Shown piece by piece: positions 22,945 to 33,576 of a stretch of 64,000 bases of DNA. Within the stretch, counting starts at the first letter, position 1; each line of letters opens with the position of its first letter. A model generated the notes under the pieces. The model made no database searches. It was not told the origin of the DNA and saw nothing but the letters and a program-made list of their open reading frames with translations. Both the position numbers and the translations under genes were made by a program. This stretch comes from Beta vulgaris subsp. vulgaris (Eukaryota; Streptophyta; Magnoliopsida; Caryophyllales; Amaranthaceae), in assembly GCF_026745355.1 (NCBI RefSeq), contig NC_079209.1, forward strand, positions 12,174,313-12,238,312, read 5' to 3'.

Positions 22945-23400
22945 TTAAACTAATCGAACATACTTAAAAAAAAAAAAGTTCAACCTTTTATCATCTAAAC
23001 CTATAGATGTTGAAGCTTCAACAATTTCTATAAAAAACAATTCTTCAACTTCGCTCAAAGCTTGAAAAAGCTTGGTTCTCTTTTCACCCATCTCCACATC
23101 ACGCATAAATGATTTCTTCAAATCATTCATAATTACGGTGGACTCCTTCTTAACATCAATTAGAAAAACAAGTGTTTTTGACAATCCACCAAGCTCCTCA
23201 TTCTCTATTTCCCTTCTTCTTTTACGATCTCCTCTACCATTAGAAGGTTCAGTTGCTTGAGTTGTAGAGCTAGCCGAGCCATTATCTTGCTTTTCACCCT
23301 CATTTTTGTTATCTCATTCGTCATCTCGAGGGCCCTTGCACATACTCCCACTTGCACGATTCTTGACATAAATCTCACATAACTTCTCATAGAGTGGAAA
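22945..23400 (-). pseudogene. Harbinger Myb/SANT-like protein, C-terminal remnant
   Basis: The minus-strand frames read KLCEIYVKNRASGS (the conserved end of the Myb/SANT-like domain, usually ...FGKDRATG), then an acidic linker, then a helical C-terminal region with MNDLKKSFMRDVEMGEKRTK and ELFFIEI. The N-terminal Myb-like domain is not recognisable and a frame change falls near 23205. PIF/Harbinger elements usually encode such a partner that helps import the transposase and bind DNA; the assignment rests on these motifs and on the neighbouring transposase. Confidence 0.65.
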
Positions 23401-24309
23401 AGGCTTCATATAAAAAGCGAAAGCCCATCACGACCCTAAGCAAATATATGCATCACGAGGAAGTTAGCAAGACTATCATAAAACTGGAGAATTGCACAAT
23501 AAAACTGAAAAAGTGTTCCCACAATTCATTAAGCTTAACAATTTTGTGTCAAGATAGAAAAGAGTAGGTGAATAGAAGCTCAGAAATGACCCTTATATTT
23601 TAAATGCAGCAGCTTAATTACTAGTACTTGAAGACAAGACAAACTACAAAAGTGATTCAAGTGTCAATTGAACTTGCAAAAATTCTCAAACTCTCAATCA
23701 TGCAAAAAAAAAAAAAAGTATGAATTGAATCCACAAATTTACACACCAAAAACATCATACATCTGCAAAATTTTACTCAAAATTCCAAAATGAATCACTT
23801 ACAAAGTAAGATCCCATCTACTTCACTCACAATTCAAACATTCTTAACAGTCAAATGCAAGACAACCAGATCAAATTTGTTGATCAACATTAACAAAACC
23901 AAATTTTGTATAAATCAAGACAAAAATGTTGTGGGAAAATTTGCAATCGCCCACAAAATAAAAAAAATATACTTGCTAGCATCTTCATGTAGTTTCAGCT
24001 TCTGCAAAAATGTACAAGTGAATTTGAGCAAGAACGGGAGAGAAAAAAAGAAGAGAGAAACTTTTCTCTCTCAAACAGACAATAGACACACACATACACA
24101 CTCATTCAAATTATGTCCAAATTGAACAATAACTAAGGAATAGCACAATACATCCAACAGTAAGGCAGAGAATGAAAAAAAATACATAACAAAGCCAAAA
24201 ATGGACAAAAATTACAAACAACCCACCTACCTAAAATTTCCATCAAAAGACTCAAAAATTAGCTGTGATTGTACTCAGAATTCACTACCCAAAATAAACC
24301 AATCAAAAT
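23401..24309. other. Gene-free interior of the Harbinger element
   Basis: AT-rich, with an A-run near 23705 and an acaca-rich stretch at 24087-24105. It may hold decayed intron or untranslated sequence of the element. No supported gene. Confidence 0.5.
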
Positions 24310-24455
24310 CAACACATTGATTTACCCCGAAGTCCAAACTAGGCTTTGTAAGCTCAGCACATTGAATTACCCCCAAGTTTAAACTAAGCTTTGTAAGCTC
24401 AGCACATTGAATTACCCCCAGGCCCCAAGTCCAAACTAAGCTTTGTAAGCTCAAT
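24310..24455. repeat. ~52-bp tandem repeat, about three copies
   Basis: The unit contains aaactaagctttgtaagctcagcacattgaattaccccc, written here as two motifs: aaactaagctttgtaagctc and agcacattgaattaccccc. Copies start near 24330, 24378 and 24432. A further 22-bp repeat (caaattgtgtatattttag) lies at 24660-24720. Confidence 0.8.
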
Positions 24456-24849
24456 ACCAAATCTAAGCTCAACCAAGTATAACACAATAAACACTTGACG
24501 CCTTCACCTACAATAACCAAACAAACCTCAAACCAACACTAAAATAGCACCAACATCAACACATCAAAATAGTATGAGTATGATATAGACTTAAATAGTG
24601 GGCGATAAGAATATAAGATAGAGCAAATTAATTGAATTTTGAGGGCAAGTAATTATTCAACCACATTGTGTATATTTTAATCAAATTGTGTATATTTTAG
24701 TCAAATTGCATATATTATAATTCAATCAAATTCAAAAATAATGAAATCATTCATTAATATTAATAATTGTATGTATTTTAATTAATATTAAAGGTTTTAT
24801 GTAATAATAATAAATGATTATAAAACTTTGAAACAAAAATTCTCATGCC

Positions 24850-25062
24850 AGCCCCCTAGCCCGACAGGCCCACGAACCGCCGTAACCGCTTCCCGAATCG
24901 TGAAAACCGGTAACAGACTGGTATTGGCTAAGATTTTTCAGTTTATGAACAGCCCACCCAAACCATGAATTTCACAGTCTGGTCCTGGGCCGTGAAATCT
25001 CAACCCAACCCACTACGACCCATGGACCAACCCACCCAGCCCGCACCAGTGACCATCTCTAG
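24850..25062. mobile_element. GC-rich MITE-like insertion at the 3' end of the Harbinger transposase
   Basis: The transposase frame is recognisable up to about 25064 and then breaks into sequence rich in ggcccacg, aacccacccag and accagtgaccatc. This composition matches hAT-like MITEs of the GGGATGG/CCATCCC type. The borders are inferred from the break in homology, and no target duplication was found. Confidence 0.4.
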
Positions 25063-25990
25063 GGGGGTACTTTGTGCCTTTAGAAAGAGCTCCCCATCGC
25101 ATTTTCAATAATCCAAATGCTCTTTCAATCACATTTATAGCTGAAGCATGCTTCATGTTGTATAATTTTTCCTTTGAATTTGTTTGCTCATTCACCCTTC
25201 TCCATTCTTGATAATGTATATTTCTATATGGGACAACGACGCCTTCACAATGCTTATACCCCAAATCAGATAGATAATAGTTACATATGTAAAACGAGAA
25301 AAAGAAACAAAATCCAATAGGAAAACAATTATAATCTACTTCTATGTAAACTTTAATTCATATACTAAAAATTTGACATCTCAACCTCAGGGACTTTCAA
25401 CCCATTATCTCTATCTAAAGCACTTTGAAGTACTCTTCCATTGCCTGTTGAACCTTGCCAACTAGCTAGCACATATATGAATTGCAAATCTGGTGCACAT
25501 GCACCTAAAACATTGGTAGAAATAGTATTTTTTTTTCATGACCTATATATCTTTATTTGTCATCAACGAGGAAAATCACATCAAATAAAGTCTCATCTAA
25601 AGCGCCAATGCAATTCTTAAAATGAAAGTATTAATCATCAAATTTACAAGTAAACAACTAACCCTTTTAATAAATGGAAAAATGACAGATTGTTACCTTA
25701 AACGACTTCCACCTTTCATCAATACTATCCTCAGGAATCTGCTCAGGTTTCTTGAGTAAAACTCTCGAAAGTTTAAATACTGCTCTTAAAACATCATGAA
25801 AATGCCTACTAATTAATTGTTTCTCCTGATAGTTGAAAATCATATTTAATCTCTCCATATTTCTCCTCAAATGCAAGGATATGCAAGAACATAGCCGTCA
25901 TTTCCTCCACTACCATATTCTTAGTATCTCTTAACCCTCCAATTTCACGAACCAATGAACAAAGGATATTAAATATATGTGACGATCCAT
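25063..25990 (-). pseudogene. PIF/Harbinger transposase remnant (DDE nuclease)
   Basis: In minus-strand order the segment reads EKQLISRHFHDVLRAV and LLKKPEQIPEDSIDERWKSF; then NCIGALDETLFDVIF (site of the first catalytic Asp); then NTISTNVLGACAPDLQFIYVL, ASWQGSTGNGRVL and DRDNGLKVPE; then LGYKHCEGVVVPYRN (the usual second Asp of CDAGY is replaced, reading CDLGY); and HASAINVIERAFGLLKMRW with the catalytic Glu. This is the standard plant Harbinger order. A stop follows VDDK and a GT-rich interval separates the exon-like parts near 25640. It is probably inactive, since frames break at several places. Confidence 0.85.
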
Positions 25991-26523
25991 CCTAAGTTTT
26001 TTAATGCAAGCGATATCACTTCGAAGTATCATGCCATCTAAATGTGCTAGTCTATGAATCGGATTATGTGAACTTGGTTCCCTCAACATCCTTCATATTC
26101 GTCTCCTTAAAATATAAGTCGACATGATTAATATCATAACAATCACTTTTCTTATGCTACATCTCTTCACAAAAAACAATAAAAACAAAAATTCCCTAAA
26201 AGACCATTGAAAGCGCACCATAACAGAAAAAAAAATCACAACATAATATAAGCATTTATTAGATACAAGCCAGACTTGTACAAAAATAACAGTAAAACAC
26301 AATTATAAAGAAAAACAGAATGTATCTGTAGACTTATGTAAACGAGTGTATATCATCATCTCTAGAATGTCTATGAGATGATGTTTATGATATAGTCAAG
26401 AAAAGCTAGAATTATATGTATGATGTATCTGTAGAATGTATCTGTAGACATATAATTAAGCTCGTTTAGAACACTCGTTTAGACTAGATACATTCTTATT
26501 GAGGTCAAGCTGATTCCTGTAGC
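25991..26523. other. Gene-free interior of Harbinger element, upstream of its transposase
   Basis: AT-rich, with repeated tgtatctgtaga motifs at 26320-26460. No gene supported. It may include an intron or 5' portion of the transposase gene. Confidence 0.4.
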
Positions 26524-27118
26524 CAGTGGCGGAGCCAGGATTTCAAAATCGAGGAGTCACAAAAAAGACAAAGAATATTCAATATTGAAAATTTTATAAC
26601 AAAGACACATTGTCTAATATTCAGTGTCATACATTCCAAACTAAGAAAGAATTACATAAACAAAAATAACTATATGAAAATCAATCAATAAATTATCATC
26701 ATAGAAAATTATAAATTAATTAACACTACCTAATTTATACAATTTGACATTTTACAAATTCAACATTCATAAAAAACTTGAACAACACTCTAACAAAGTG
26801 CATCAATCACTTATCACACTTCACAAATTTGAAAATTCACACATGTGCAAATATATGTTACAATTAATATCAACCAAATAAGATTTTAAATATAAAATTT
26901 AGGAATTAGGAAATAAATAATGTAAAGAATTAAAACTTAAACTCTGTTAATACCTGATGATAATTAGACTAACAAGAATACAGGTGAAGCACCCATTCAT
27001 CTTTAACAGCATGACTGCTAGTTACTTCGCTGATTTATTTATTTTACGAAAAATCCTTAAATTTTTTTAATTCGAGGGGTCACGTGACCCAACGTGACCC
27101 ATATTAGCTCCGCCACTG
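26524..27118. mobile_element. hAT-type non-autonomous element, 595 bp
   Basis: The left end is CAGTGGCGGAGCCAGG and the right end is ...GAGCTCCGCCACTG after complementing, giving inverted termini CAGTGGCGGAGC. Near-identical 8-bp duplications flank it: cctgtagc (26516-26523) and cgtgtagc (27119-27126). The interior is AT-rich with no reading frame. It is nested in the Harbinger element. Confidence 0.88.
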
Positions 27119-27860
27119 CGTGTAGCTAGATTAATGATCTCAAACAAAAAAGAAAAAAGAAAATCATCTACTTCCTTGGCATATTTTCCCCATTTTCCAG
27201 TTTTTACCTACTTAATTAATTTGTTTTTAGTTCCTACTCCAAATCATAAATCAAATGTTGATAAATTTTTCAGCAGATGGAGCTACTCAAGTCACAATTA
27301 AACAAGGTCAACTTAACTTAAACTTAAAAAACTACATTAGAACAAGCAAATTCACATTCGATCATAAACTAATCTTAAACAAATATATTAGAACAAGCAA
27401 ATTGACATAAAATTATAATTAAATAAAGGAAAATTTGCACAAAACCACCTTAAGTTTTCACATATTTAGAAACTCCCACCTTTATGTTTTTTTTCCCTAA
27501 ATTTCCACCTAAACTTTACAAAACCTTTATAAACTCCCACCACTTAACGGATTTTGCCAAACTCCATTAGTGGTGGGACCCACATCAGTTATTTCTCTTG
27601 CTTTTCCCTCCAAACAATTCACTTACCTCATTCACTTCTCCAAAAATATGTCGTCTTCCTCTTCCAACTTTTAAGTTCTCCTTTTTTTCCATTCTCTCTC
27701 TCTCTTCATTCATCTCTCTTCATTCATTTCTATTCAAATTTGGGTCAATATGTGGGTCCCATATAGCATTGAAGCTGCTGTAAAAATCCTCCCTCAGCAT
27801 CAGTTACTAGGAAACAACAGTGAGAGGGTGATACAAAGTGTGGCTAACAAGGAAATTAAG

Positions 27861-28157
27861 GTAAGCTACTTATAATTTGGTTAGTTTATTGTTAATTACA
27901 TTGTTTATTAGTGTTATCAAGTAAATAATCGGATCTGAAATGGTGTTAACATTGTAATTCGGGTTTCGGGGTTTTGTTTTTCAATTTGGGGATTGTTGAA
28001 TTAAAGCTTGAATTGATTAAAAAACTGATTTCCCTGTTAATTGATAACTCCTAGCTGTGATTTAAGTATGATTTTGGAATCAATTTTGATTTTTAATGTA
28101 CTTAATTATTAGTTTATTGGAGTAATGGTTGGCATTTTGTTACAATTTTTTTTTCAG
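27861..28157 (+). other. Probable 5' intron of the MULE transposase
   Basis: GTAAGCTACTT follows an exon-like end (gaaattaag) and a polypyrimidine tract tttttttttcag ends the interval. The interior is T-rich. Its placement between the terminal repeat and the first long frame fits a leader intron; this is inference from splice-site appearance only. Confidence 0.5.
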
Positions 28158-28169
28158 AATGTGTAATAC

Positions 28170-30932
28170 TACTGTTGACAAAAGGGTGAATGTTGGGGGT
28201 ACATTTGGTGAAAGTTTACAAAAAGGGAGAAAGTAGCTTCAACCCTGCACTCAAGAAAGCCAAAATAAACCTGTTCATCTTATATACAAAGTGAAACTAG
28301 AGCTACATACTAAGCCAAAACCCAAGCCTAAACCTAAAAAATCTGCCCTCCAAATCAATAATTCAGAGGATGTTCTTAAAATTAGCAAGGAGGTGTTTGA
28401 AAGGGAGGTGAATGAGACCAAATCAACTGAGCTTTGCGAAGACAGATCCCGTTTCAACCCAGCTAATGTATCTCTTCCTTTTGAAGAAGAGAACACCCAA
28501 ACCAAACCAGCACCAACACACCTGTCCAACCTCGGAGTACACCTAGAGTGAAGCAGGTTGCAAGAAAAGGAGTTAAGAAACAGTACAAGGGCAAGGGAAA
28601 GGTTGTGCAACCTAAAGCTAAGAAGAAATTAGATTCGGATGATGAACTTGAGGCTCTGAACTCATCATACAGTTCTGATGTGAGTGATGTTGATGTGAAT
28701 TGGAAGCCAAGAGAAGAAGAAGTTGGTGAAGATGAACTGTTTTTGCAAACAAGCCAAGGTGAAAAAGCTGTTGGTGTAAATAAGGATGGTGAAGGAAATT
28801 CTTTTCAAAGGGCAGAAGATAAGCGGAGAATAAACAAAGGCAAGCAGAGGCAGATTCAACTTGAAGAGGATCTGACAAGGGATGATATTAGCTTACATGA
28901 GGAGATACAAGCAGATTCTGATGATTTGAGGAGTGTAGGAAGCTCAGATGAAGAAGCAGATAACTCTCCCTTATTTAATGCAGATGTTGACTTCAAAAGA
29001 GGTATAAAATTGCAAATTGGCTTGAAGTTTTTTCTGCTAATACACTTAGAAAGGCATTACAGTGGCATGCTATTGAGAATAAGTATGACTACTACTTGTT
29101 ACATAGTGATGGTAATAGGTTAAGCGCATATTGTAAATTCAAGTGTGATTGTGAATGCGATACAAAGAAGTGTAGGATTATAAATTTTACATGTAAAGGA
29201 AATTTCAAATGTAATTTCAAGTTGCATGGTAGGAAATTATTTGGACAGGATTGTTGGCAAAGTATATCTTTTACCTCATAACACAAGTGCAAGAGAATGG
29301 TGGTGAACTCTAAGGTGAGTAGTGAGTTTCTCAGTCAGAGATACTTGGAGGAATGGAGGTCAGACCCTAGTTGGAAGTCGAAGGCCTTCATTAGGAGGGT
29401 TTTTCTTGATTTGGGGTATGAAATTTCATTTACAAGAGCTTGGCTTACAAGAGCAAGAGTCAAGTTGATATTGTATGGGAATGTAGATGAGCAATACTCA
29501 AGACTATGGGATTATGTGGCTGCTATGATTAAACACAATCTCGGGTCTAGTGCACTTGTATCAGTTTTAGGTCTAGGGAGGCCGGAACCCCCAATTTTCC
29601 AGAGGATGTACATTTGTCTGAATGCTTGTAAAGAGGGTTTTAAGAGTGGCTGCAGACCAATCATCGGTGTAGATGGTTGCCACTTGAAGGGTGCATACCC
29701 TGAACAAATCTTAGTGGTTGTGGGAAAGGATGGAAATAATAATATATTTCCATTTGCATGGGATGTAGTGGAGGTAGAGAATACAAAAAGTTGGTGCTGG
29801 TTTTTAGACTTATTGATGAGGGACTTAGGAGGAGATCAGCAAGGTGTTGGATTGACCTTCATGTCAGACAGACAGAAGGTAAGATATTGTTTTTTTATGT
29901 GTTTTTAATAACATATGATGTATTTGGTTAGTTTGTTAAATCTTATATTTGTGTTTAAAGGGTTTGCTTGGAGCTTTTAGTACGGTTGTCCCTAAGGCTG
30001 ATATACGGTTCTGTGTTCGACATATTTAGGCTAATTTCAAGCTCAAATTTACCAGGACTATCTACAAAGAACTTTTTTGGAATGCCGCTCGAGCTATAAC
30101 CTTGGTAAGAGTTAATAGCATAGTGTTATATATAAATTAGCTACAACCTTGTGATATTATTAAAAGTCAAAAACTGCCTCCCATTAATGACCTAATATTG
30201 TTTAAATACTTAACACTAAACCCCAATACGAAATTAAGAAAATAATAAAATCCGGAAATAATTAAAATGCTTATTTCGGGCCTTAAACGAACTCGGATGG
30301 CTTAGTTTGACTCGTTGGCCCGTGTTGCTTCCGAAAAGGTATCATAATAATCAATCGAATGCCGTACATTTATAAGATATTTGAGGGACTTCAGGATGAA
30401 TCGAGGAAATGTGTTGTGGAAATATCGAGGAGGAATATATATGAGGTTGCTTACAGGGGAGATCAGTGTGTAGTCGATCTTAGCTCGAAGGACATGTACT
30501 TGCTACCAGTGGGATCTAACTGGGGTACCATGTGTACTTGCATACAGAAGCATACTAGAACATAGGGAGGACCCCTTTGATTATGTGGATGAGGTGTATA
30601 GCAGAGCTACATTTGTTCGAGCGTACGAGAATGCAATTCAGCCTATGCCTGGTGTGAATCATTGGGATAAGGTTGACCTGCCACACCCATTACAACCTCA
30701 GATTAAGAACATGCAGGGGAGGCCTAAGCTTCACAAGAGAAAGAAGGAAAAAGGGGAAGATGAAAATAGAACACAAAAGCTGAAAAAGTCCAAGAAGAGT
30801 GTGAAGTGTAACAAATGTGGACAAGATGGGCATAATGTACGTACTTGCAAACAACCTCAAGCTACAAAGGACACAAGCAACAAAGGGGGAAGACCGCCTT
30901 CTGATAAGATGTGGGTGAAGGATCAAGGTTGA
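28170..30932 (+). pseudogene. MULE (MuDR/MURA) transposase, disabled
   Basis: The N-terminal region is acidic and Lys-rich (28291-28990). The MuDR DNA-binding region follows, with FKRGIKLQIGLKF and LRKALQWHAIENKYDYYLL, then a Cys-rich CDCECDTKKC stretch. The catalytic core has IIGVDGCHLKG (first Asp) and LTFMSDRQKG (second Asp), split by an 82-bp GT-AG intron (29879-29960). A SWIM-type finger CTCYQWDLTGVPC and a CCHC knuckle CNKCGQDGHNVRTC come near the C-terminus. Lesions: a frameshift near 29025; in-frame stops TAA at 29279-29281 and TAG in HI*ANF; loss of the block with the catalytic Glu, replaced by unrelated sequence at 30115-30350; a frameshift near 30485; and Leu for the SWIM His. Confidence 0.88.
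30115..30350. other. Foreign or degenerate segment inside MULE transposase
   Basis: Homology to MULE transposase stops after ...ARAITL and resumes at PYIYKIFEGLQDES. The roughly 240 bases between contain no recognisable transposase sequence, although the family normally has over 100 residues here, including the catalytic Glu. This is either a replacement, or a deletion with an intron/insertion. A gtaaga donor-like motif stands at its start. Confidence 0.5.
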
Positions 30933-31377
30933 AAAGAGAGGCTAGGGTAACAAAGAAGGTAATTTCTTAGCTTTAAAACAAAAAATTCATTTTCAAGTGT
31001 TCATTCTAACATTATTACTTGGTTTACATTTACCATGCAACAGCTACTGCAGCTACAGCACCACCACCTACAACACACATGCTCCGCCAACATCAGCAAG
31101 TACTATAGCAGTAAGTACTACAACAGCAAGAACAACAAGATTTGCTGCAGTATCCTCTAATCTGTCACAGCAAGTGAAAGGGGAAGCAAGCACTACTAGA
31201 TTCAGGGAAAAGTTACCGATTAAATTGAAGACGAAGGAGCTAAGTCAGATTGTGTAGCTTCTGTTGCACAGCAAGCACATTGAAGAGTTTATTAGTTTAT
31301 TTAGTTCTATTTTTACTTAGGAATTCAGTTTTAAACAATGTCGGTGTTGTGAACTGAATTTGCTACTTGTTGAAAAT

Positions 31378-31610
31378 TTGGCGTTGGATTTTGGTGTTGG
31401 ATTTGAACAGCAAGACCAACATGATACTTTTCTTTGGTGTTGGATTTTGGTGTTGGATTTGAACAGCAAGAACAACATGAAACTTTTGTTTGGTGTTGGA
31501 TTTTGGTGTTGGATTTGATGAACAGCAAGAACAACATGAAACTTTTGTTTGGTGTTGGATTTTGGTATTGGATTTTGGTGTTGGATTTGAACAGCAAGAA
31601 AATTTGCTTT
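31378..31610. repeat. 56-bp tandem repeat, 3+ copies, in the MULE
   Basis: The unit contains ggtgttggattttggtgttg and then gatttgaacagcaagaac. Copies start near 31378, 31436, 31492 and 31550, the last with an inner duplication. It follows the transposase stop, so it is probably 3' untranslated or intergenic. The open frames across it are a by-product of the repeat. Confidence 0.85.
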
Positions 31611-31980
31611 GTGTTCTCTAATTTTATTTTAGTAGCCACTAGTCTTTGGATTTTTTTTTTTATCAAGGCAGATCTGAAGCATCTGTTGTTGCAAATGTGA
31701 TATTGATAATTCAGATTTGAACAGTAATGTTCTGGTATTTTATTTTGTATATAAGTTCTACTGGTATTAGGAAAGTTAATATGGGAAAATTGACTACATT
31801 ATGGGAAAATTCTAATGTAATAAAGATTGCACAATTTTAGAAACAAAAATCAGAAAGAAAACTTTCTTCATTAACCATTAAAGTTCAAGTTGTCATTCAT
31901 ATGAATGAATATAAAAGCTTCGTTCAAGCATACATATCCAATATAAGGAAATAATACTACTCCAAATCATGCCCAAGCTT

Positions 31981-32470
31981 CTAACAAGCATAACAGCAAC
32001 AACCTAATACATGCAGCCCCTCACAGCCTTGTATGTAACCCTTATAAACAGAAAAACCAATCAACAACACCAACAACAACACAACCACTAAAAACACGCT
32101 CGTGCAATTCCCAACCTGATTCCCTTGGTTAATGGACTTATTCTTGTTACCCTTCACAGCCCTGTACTTGATGTTCAGGCTTTCATTCTCCTATAGAAAG
32201 CAACTCCTTTGTCCCTTCAACTCTTTTACTTCAGATTGAAGTGTTTGCACTTCACCCTCAAGCACCTTCTTCTGCCAGATTAGTTGGTTGATCACCAACC
32301 TTTGTCATTCCTCCTGCTCTTCATCAACCCACTTAAAATACTTGTAGCCCCTCTTTTCAGTCTCTGGCTCATAGAATTTGCAGCCCACAAACCTTCTTCC
32401 TGGATTCCTCTCAGTCCATGTTTGTTGTCGACCTATCGGGAGCCGACAATGGCACTTTGGTAGAATCCTT
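31981..32470 (-). pseudogene. GRF-type zinc finger / coiled-coil / transmembrane protein carried by the MULE
   Basis: The minus-strand frame opens with KCHCRLPIGRQQTWTERNPG, then RRFVGCKFYEPE and KYFKWVDEEQEE, a GRF-type zinc finger (CxC...NPGRRF.GC...FKWVD). A Glu/Lys/Gln-rich coiled coil with LIWQKKVLEGEVQTLQSEV follows, and a membrane segment VFLVVVLLLVLLIGFSV lies near the C-terminus. Two in-frame stops interrupt it (TGA after EEQEE, TAG before ENESL), but the frame is otherwise continuous to 31981. The start appears to be a spliced second exon (acceptor-like ...gaag near 32470). GRF fingers bind single-stranded nucleic acid in characterised proteins; a role in transposition is inference. 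Confidence 0.75.
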
Positions 32471-32983
32471 CAAATTCACCCATTCATTGCAAAGCAAAGA
32501 TTTTGTTAGTCATTCATCAATTAACAACACTCGTTTGGATTTCAATTTCAGAAAAAACAAAAATTGTAAACCCTAAACCCTAAAATTCTAAATTGAAAAT
32601 TCCTACATACTGAATTTCAATGCTGGTGAAGAGGAGAATGAAAATTACCTGAATTTGTAGAAGAAATCGAAAGCTTTATAAGCTTTGCTCCTCCTAAAAT
32701 TGTGGCAGACAGATGGAAAAAATGAGGGGGGAAGATAAGTGATGAGTTGGAGGGAAATTCTAAATTATAAGAAGGGGTAAGTGAGTTGGTTGGAGGGAAA
32801 AACAAGAGATATAACTGATGTGGGTCCGACCACTAATGGAGTTTGGCAAAATCCGTTAAGTGGTGGGAGTTTATAAAGGTTTTGTAAAGTTTAGTTGGAA
32901 ATTTAGGAAAAAAAACATAAAAGTGGGAGTTTCTAAATATGTGAAAACTTAAGGTGGTTTTGTGCAAATTTTCCTTCAACAAA

Positions 32984-33525
32984 GAACAAATTTGAATTCA
33001 ATGACAATCGCAACTACAAAATATGAAGATAAAAATGATAATCGGATCTACTCTCAAATTGAAAGAGAAAATCTAAGTAGAAGATAAACAAATCAAAAGG
33101 ACAGAAATCTCCATCGAAAATTTTACAACCAATTTAATTACCGAAAATCTATTCAAATGACTACAATTCTCACTTCAGATTCACTCCAATTCAACTGAAA
33201 AATTTGAGCAAATGGTAATGAAATTATCCTGTAGTCATGGATGTAGATATGAGAGGAGAGAGAAAAGTAGGGTTTTTTAAGCTGATTGATGAGATTATGG
33301 GAGGAGAGAGAAAATAAAGGCTTATATATGTACGCGTATTCTAAACAACTTTAATGATTCGCGCGCGTTTTGTTCATTCCCCTAGGAATGACGCATTTCT
33401 ATTCACTTCTATTGAGCCATTTTATTACTAGGCATTACCATTCCAAACTACCAAACAACCAAAGCACGAAAATGAAATTTTCATTACCATTCCGACCCTT
33501 TTAGTCCCAACTATCAAACGGACCG
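32984..33525 (-). other. 5' end of the Harbinger element
   Basis: The stretch is purine-rich on + (agaggagagagaaaa) and followed by ggcttatatatgtacgcg, a TATA-like site on the minus strand. After that come subterminal sequence with repeated attaccattcc and the right terminus. It probably holds the promoter and leader of the transposase gene. Confidence 0.45.
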
Positions 33526-33576
33526 TTAGTATCCTGGGAGCTCCAAATTGTTCCCGTATGCCAGATTATACTAAAT

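Larger units (their letters stand above)
27428..32974 (+). mobile_element. Mutator-like element (MULE), 5.5 kb, with two genes
   Basis: Long inverted termini (about 190 bases, over 90% identical by eye) begin ggaaaatttgcacaaaacc on both sides and extend past agtggtgggacccacatc. Flanking 9-mers are ttaaataaa (27419-27427) and ttcaacaaa (32975-32983), 7 of 9 matching, as expected of an old 9-bp MULE duplication. It carries a MURA-type transposase on + and a GRF zinc-finger protein on -, both broken by point lesions. The high similarity of the arms suggests mobility more recent than the loss of its genes, or mobilisation in trans. Confidence 0.92.
21990..33525 (-). mobile_element. PIF/Harbinger DNA transposon, 11.5 kb including nested insertions
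   Basis: The left end is aggcccatttggtagc and the reverse complement of the right end is cggtccgtttgatagt; both run on into taat/ggaat-rich subterminal sequence. A 3-bp target duplication tta lies at 21987-21989 and 33526-33528, as expected for PIF/Harbinger (TWA). Inside, on the minus strand, are remnants of both genes of the superfamily, a DDE transposase and a Myb/SANT-like protein. Subtracting the hAT MITE, the MULE and the Stowaway leaves about 5.1 kb, a normal size. A TATA-like tatatat near 33333 on the minus strand may be its promoter. Confidence 0.85.

Noticed and set aside
31434..31700. 88-codon frame across the 56-bp repeat
   Set aside because: Open because of the repeat; the opposite strand is equally open.
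32560..32590. Telomere-like taaaccctaaaccctaaa
   Set aside because: Only two to three units; more likely part of the leader or intron of the MULE's GRF gene than an interstitial telomere.
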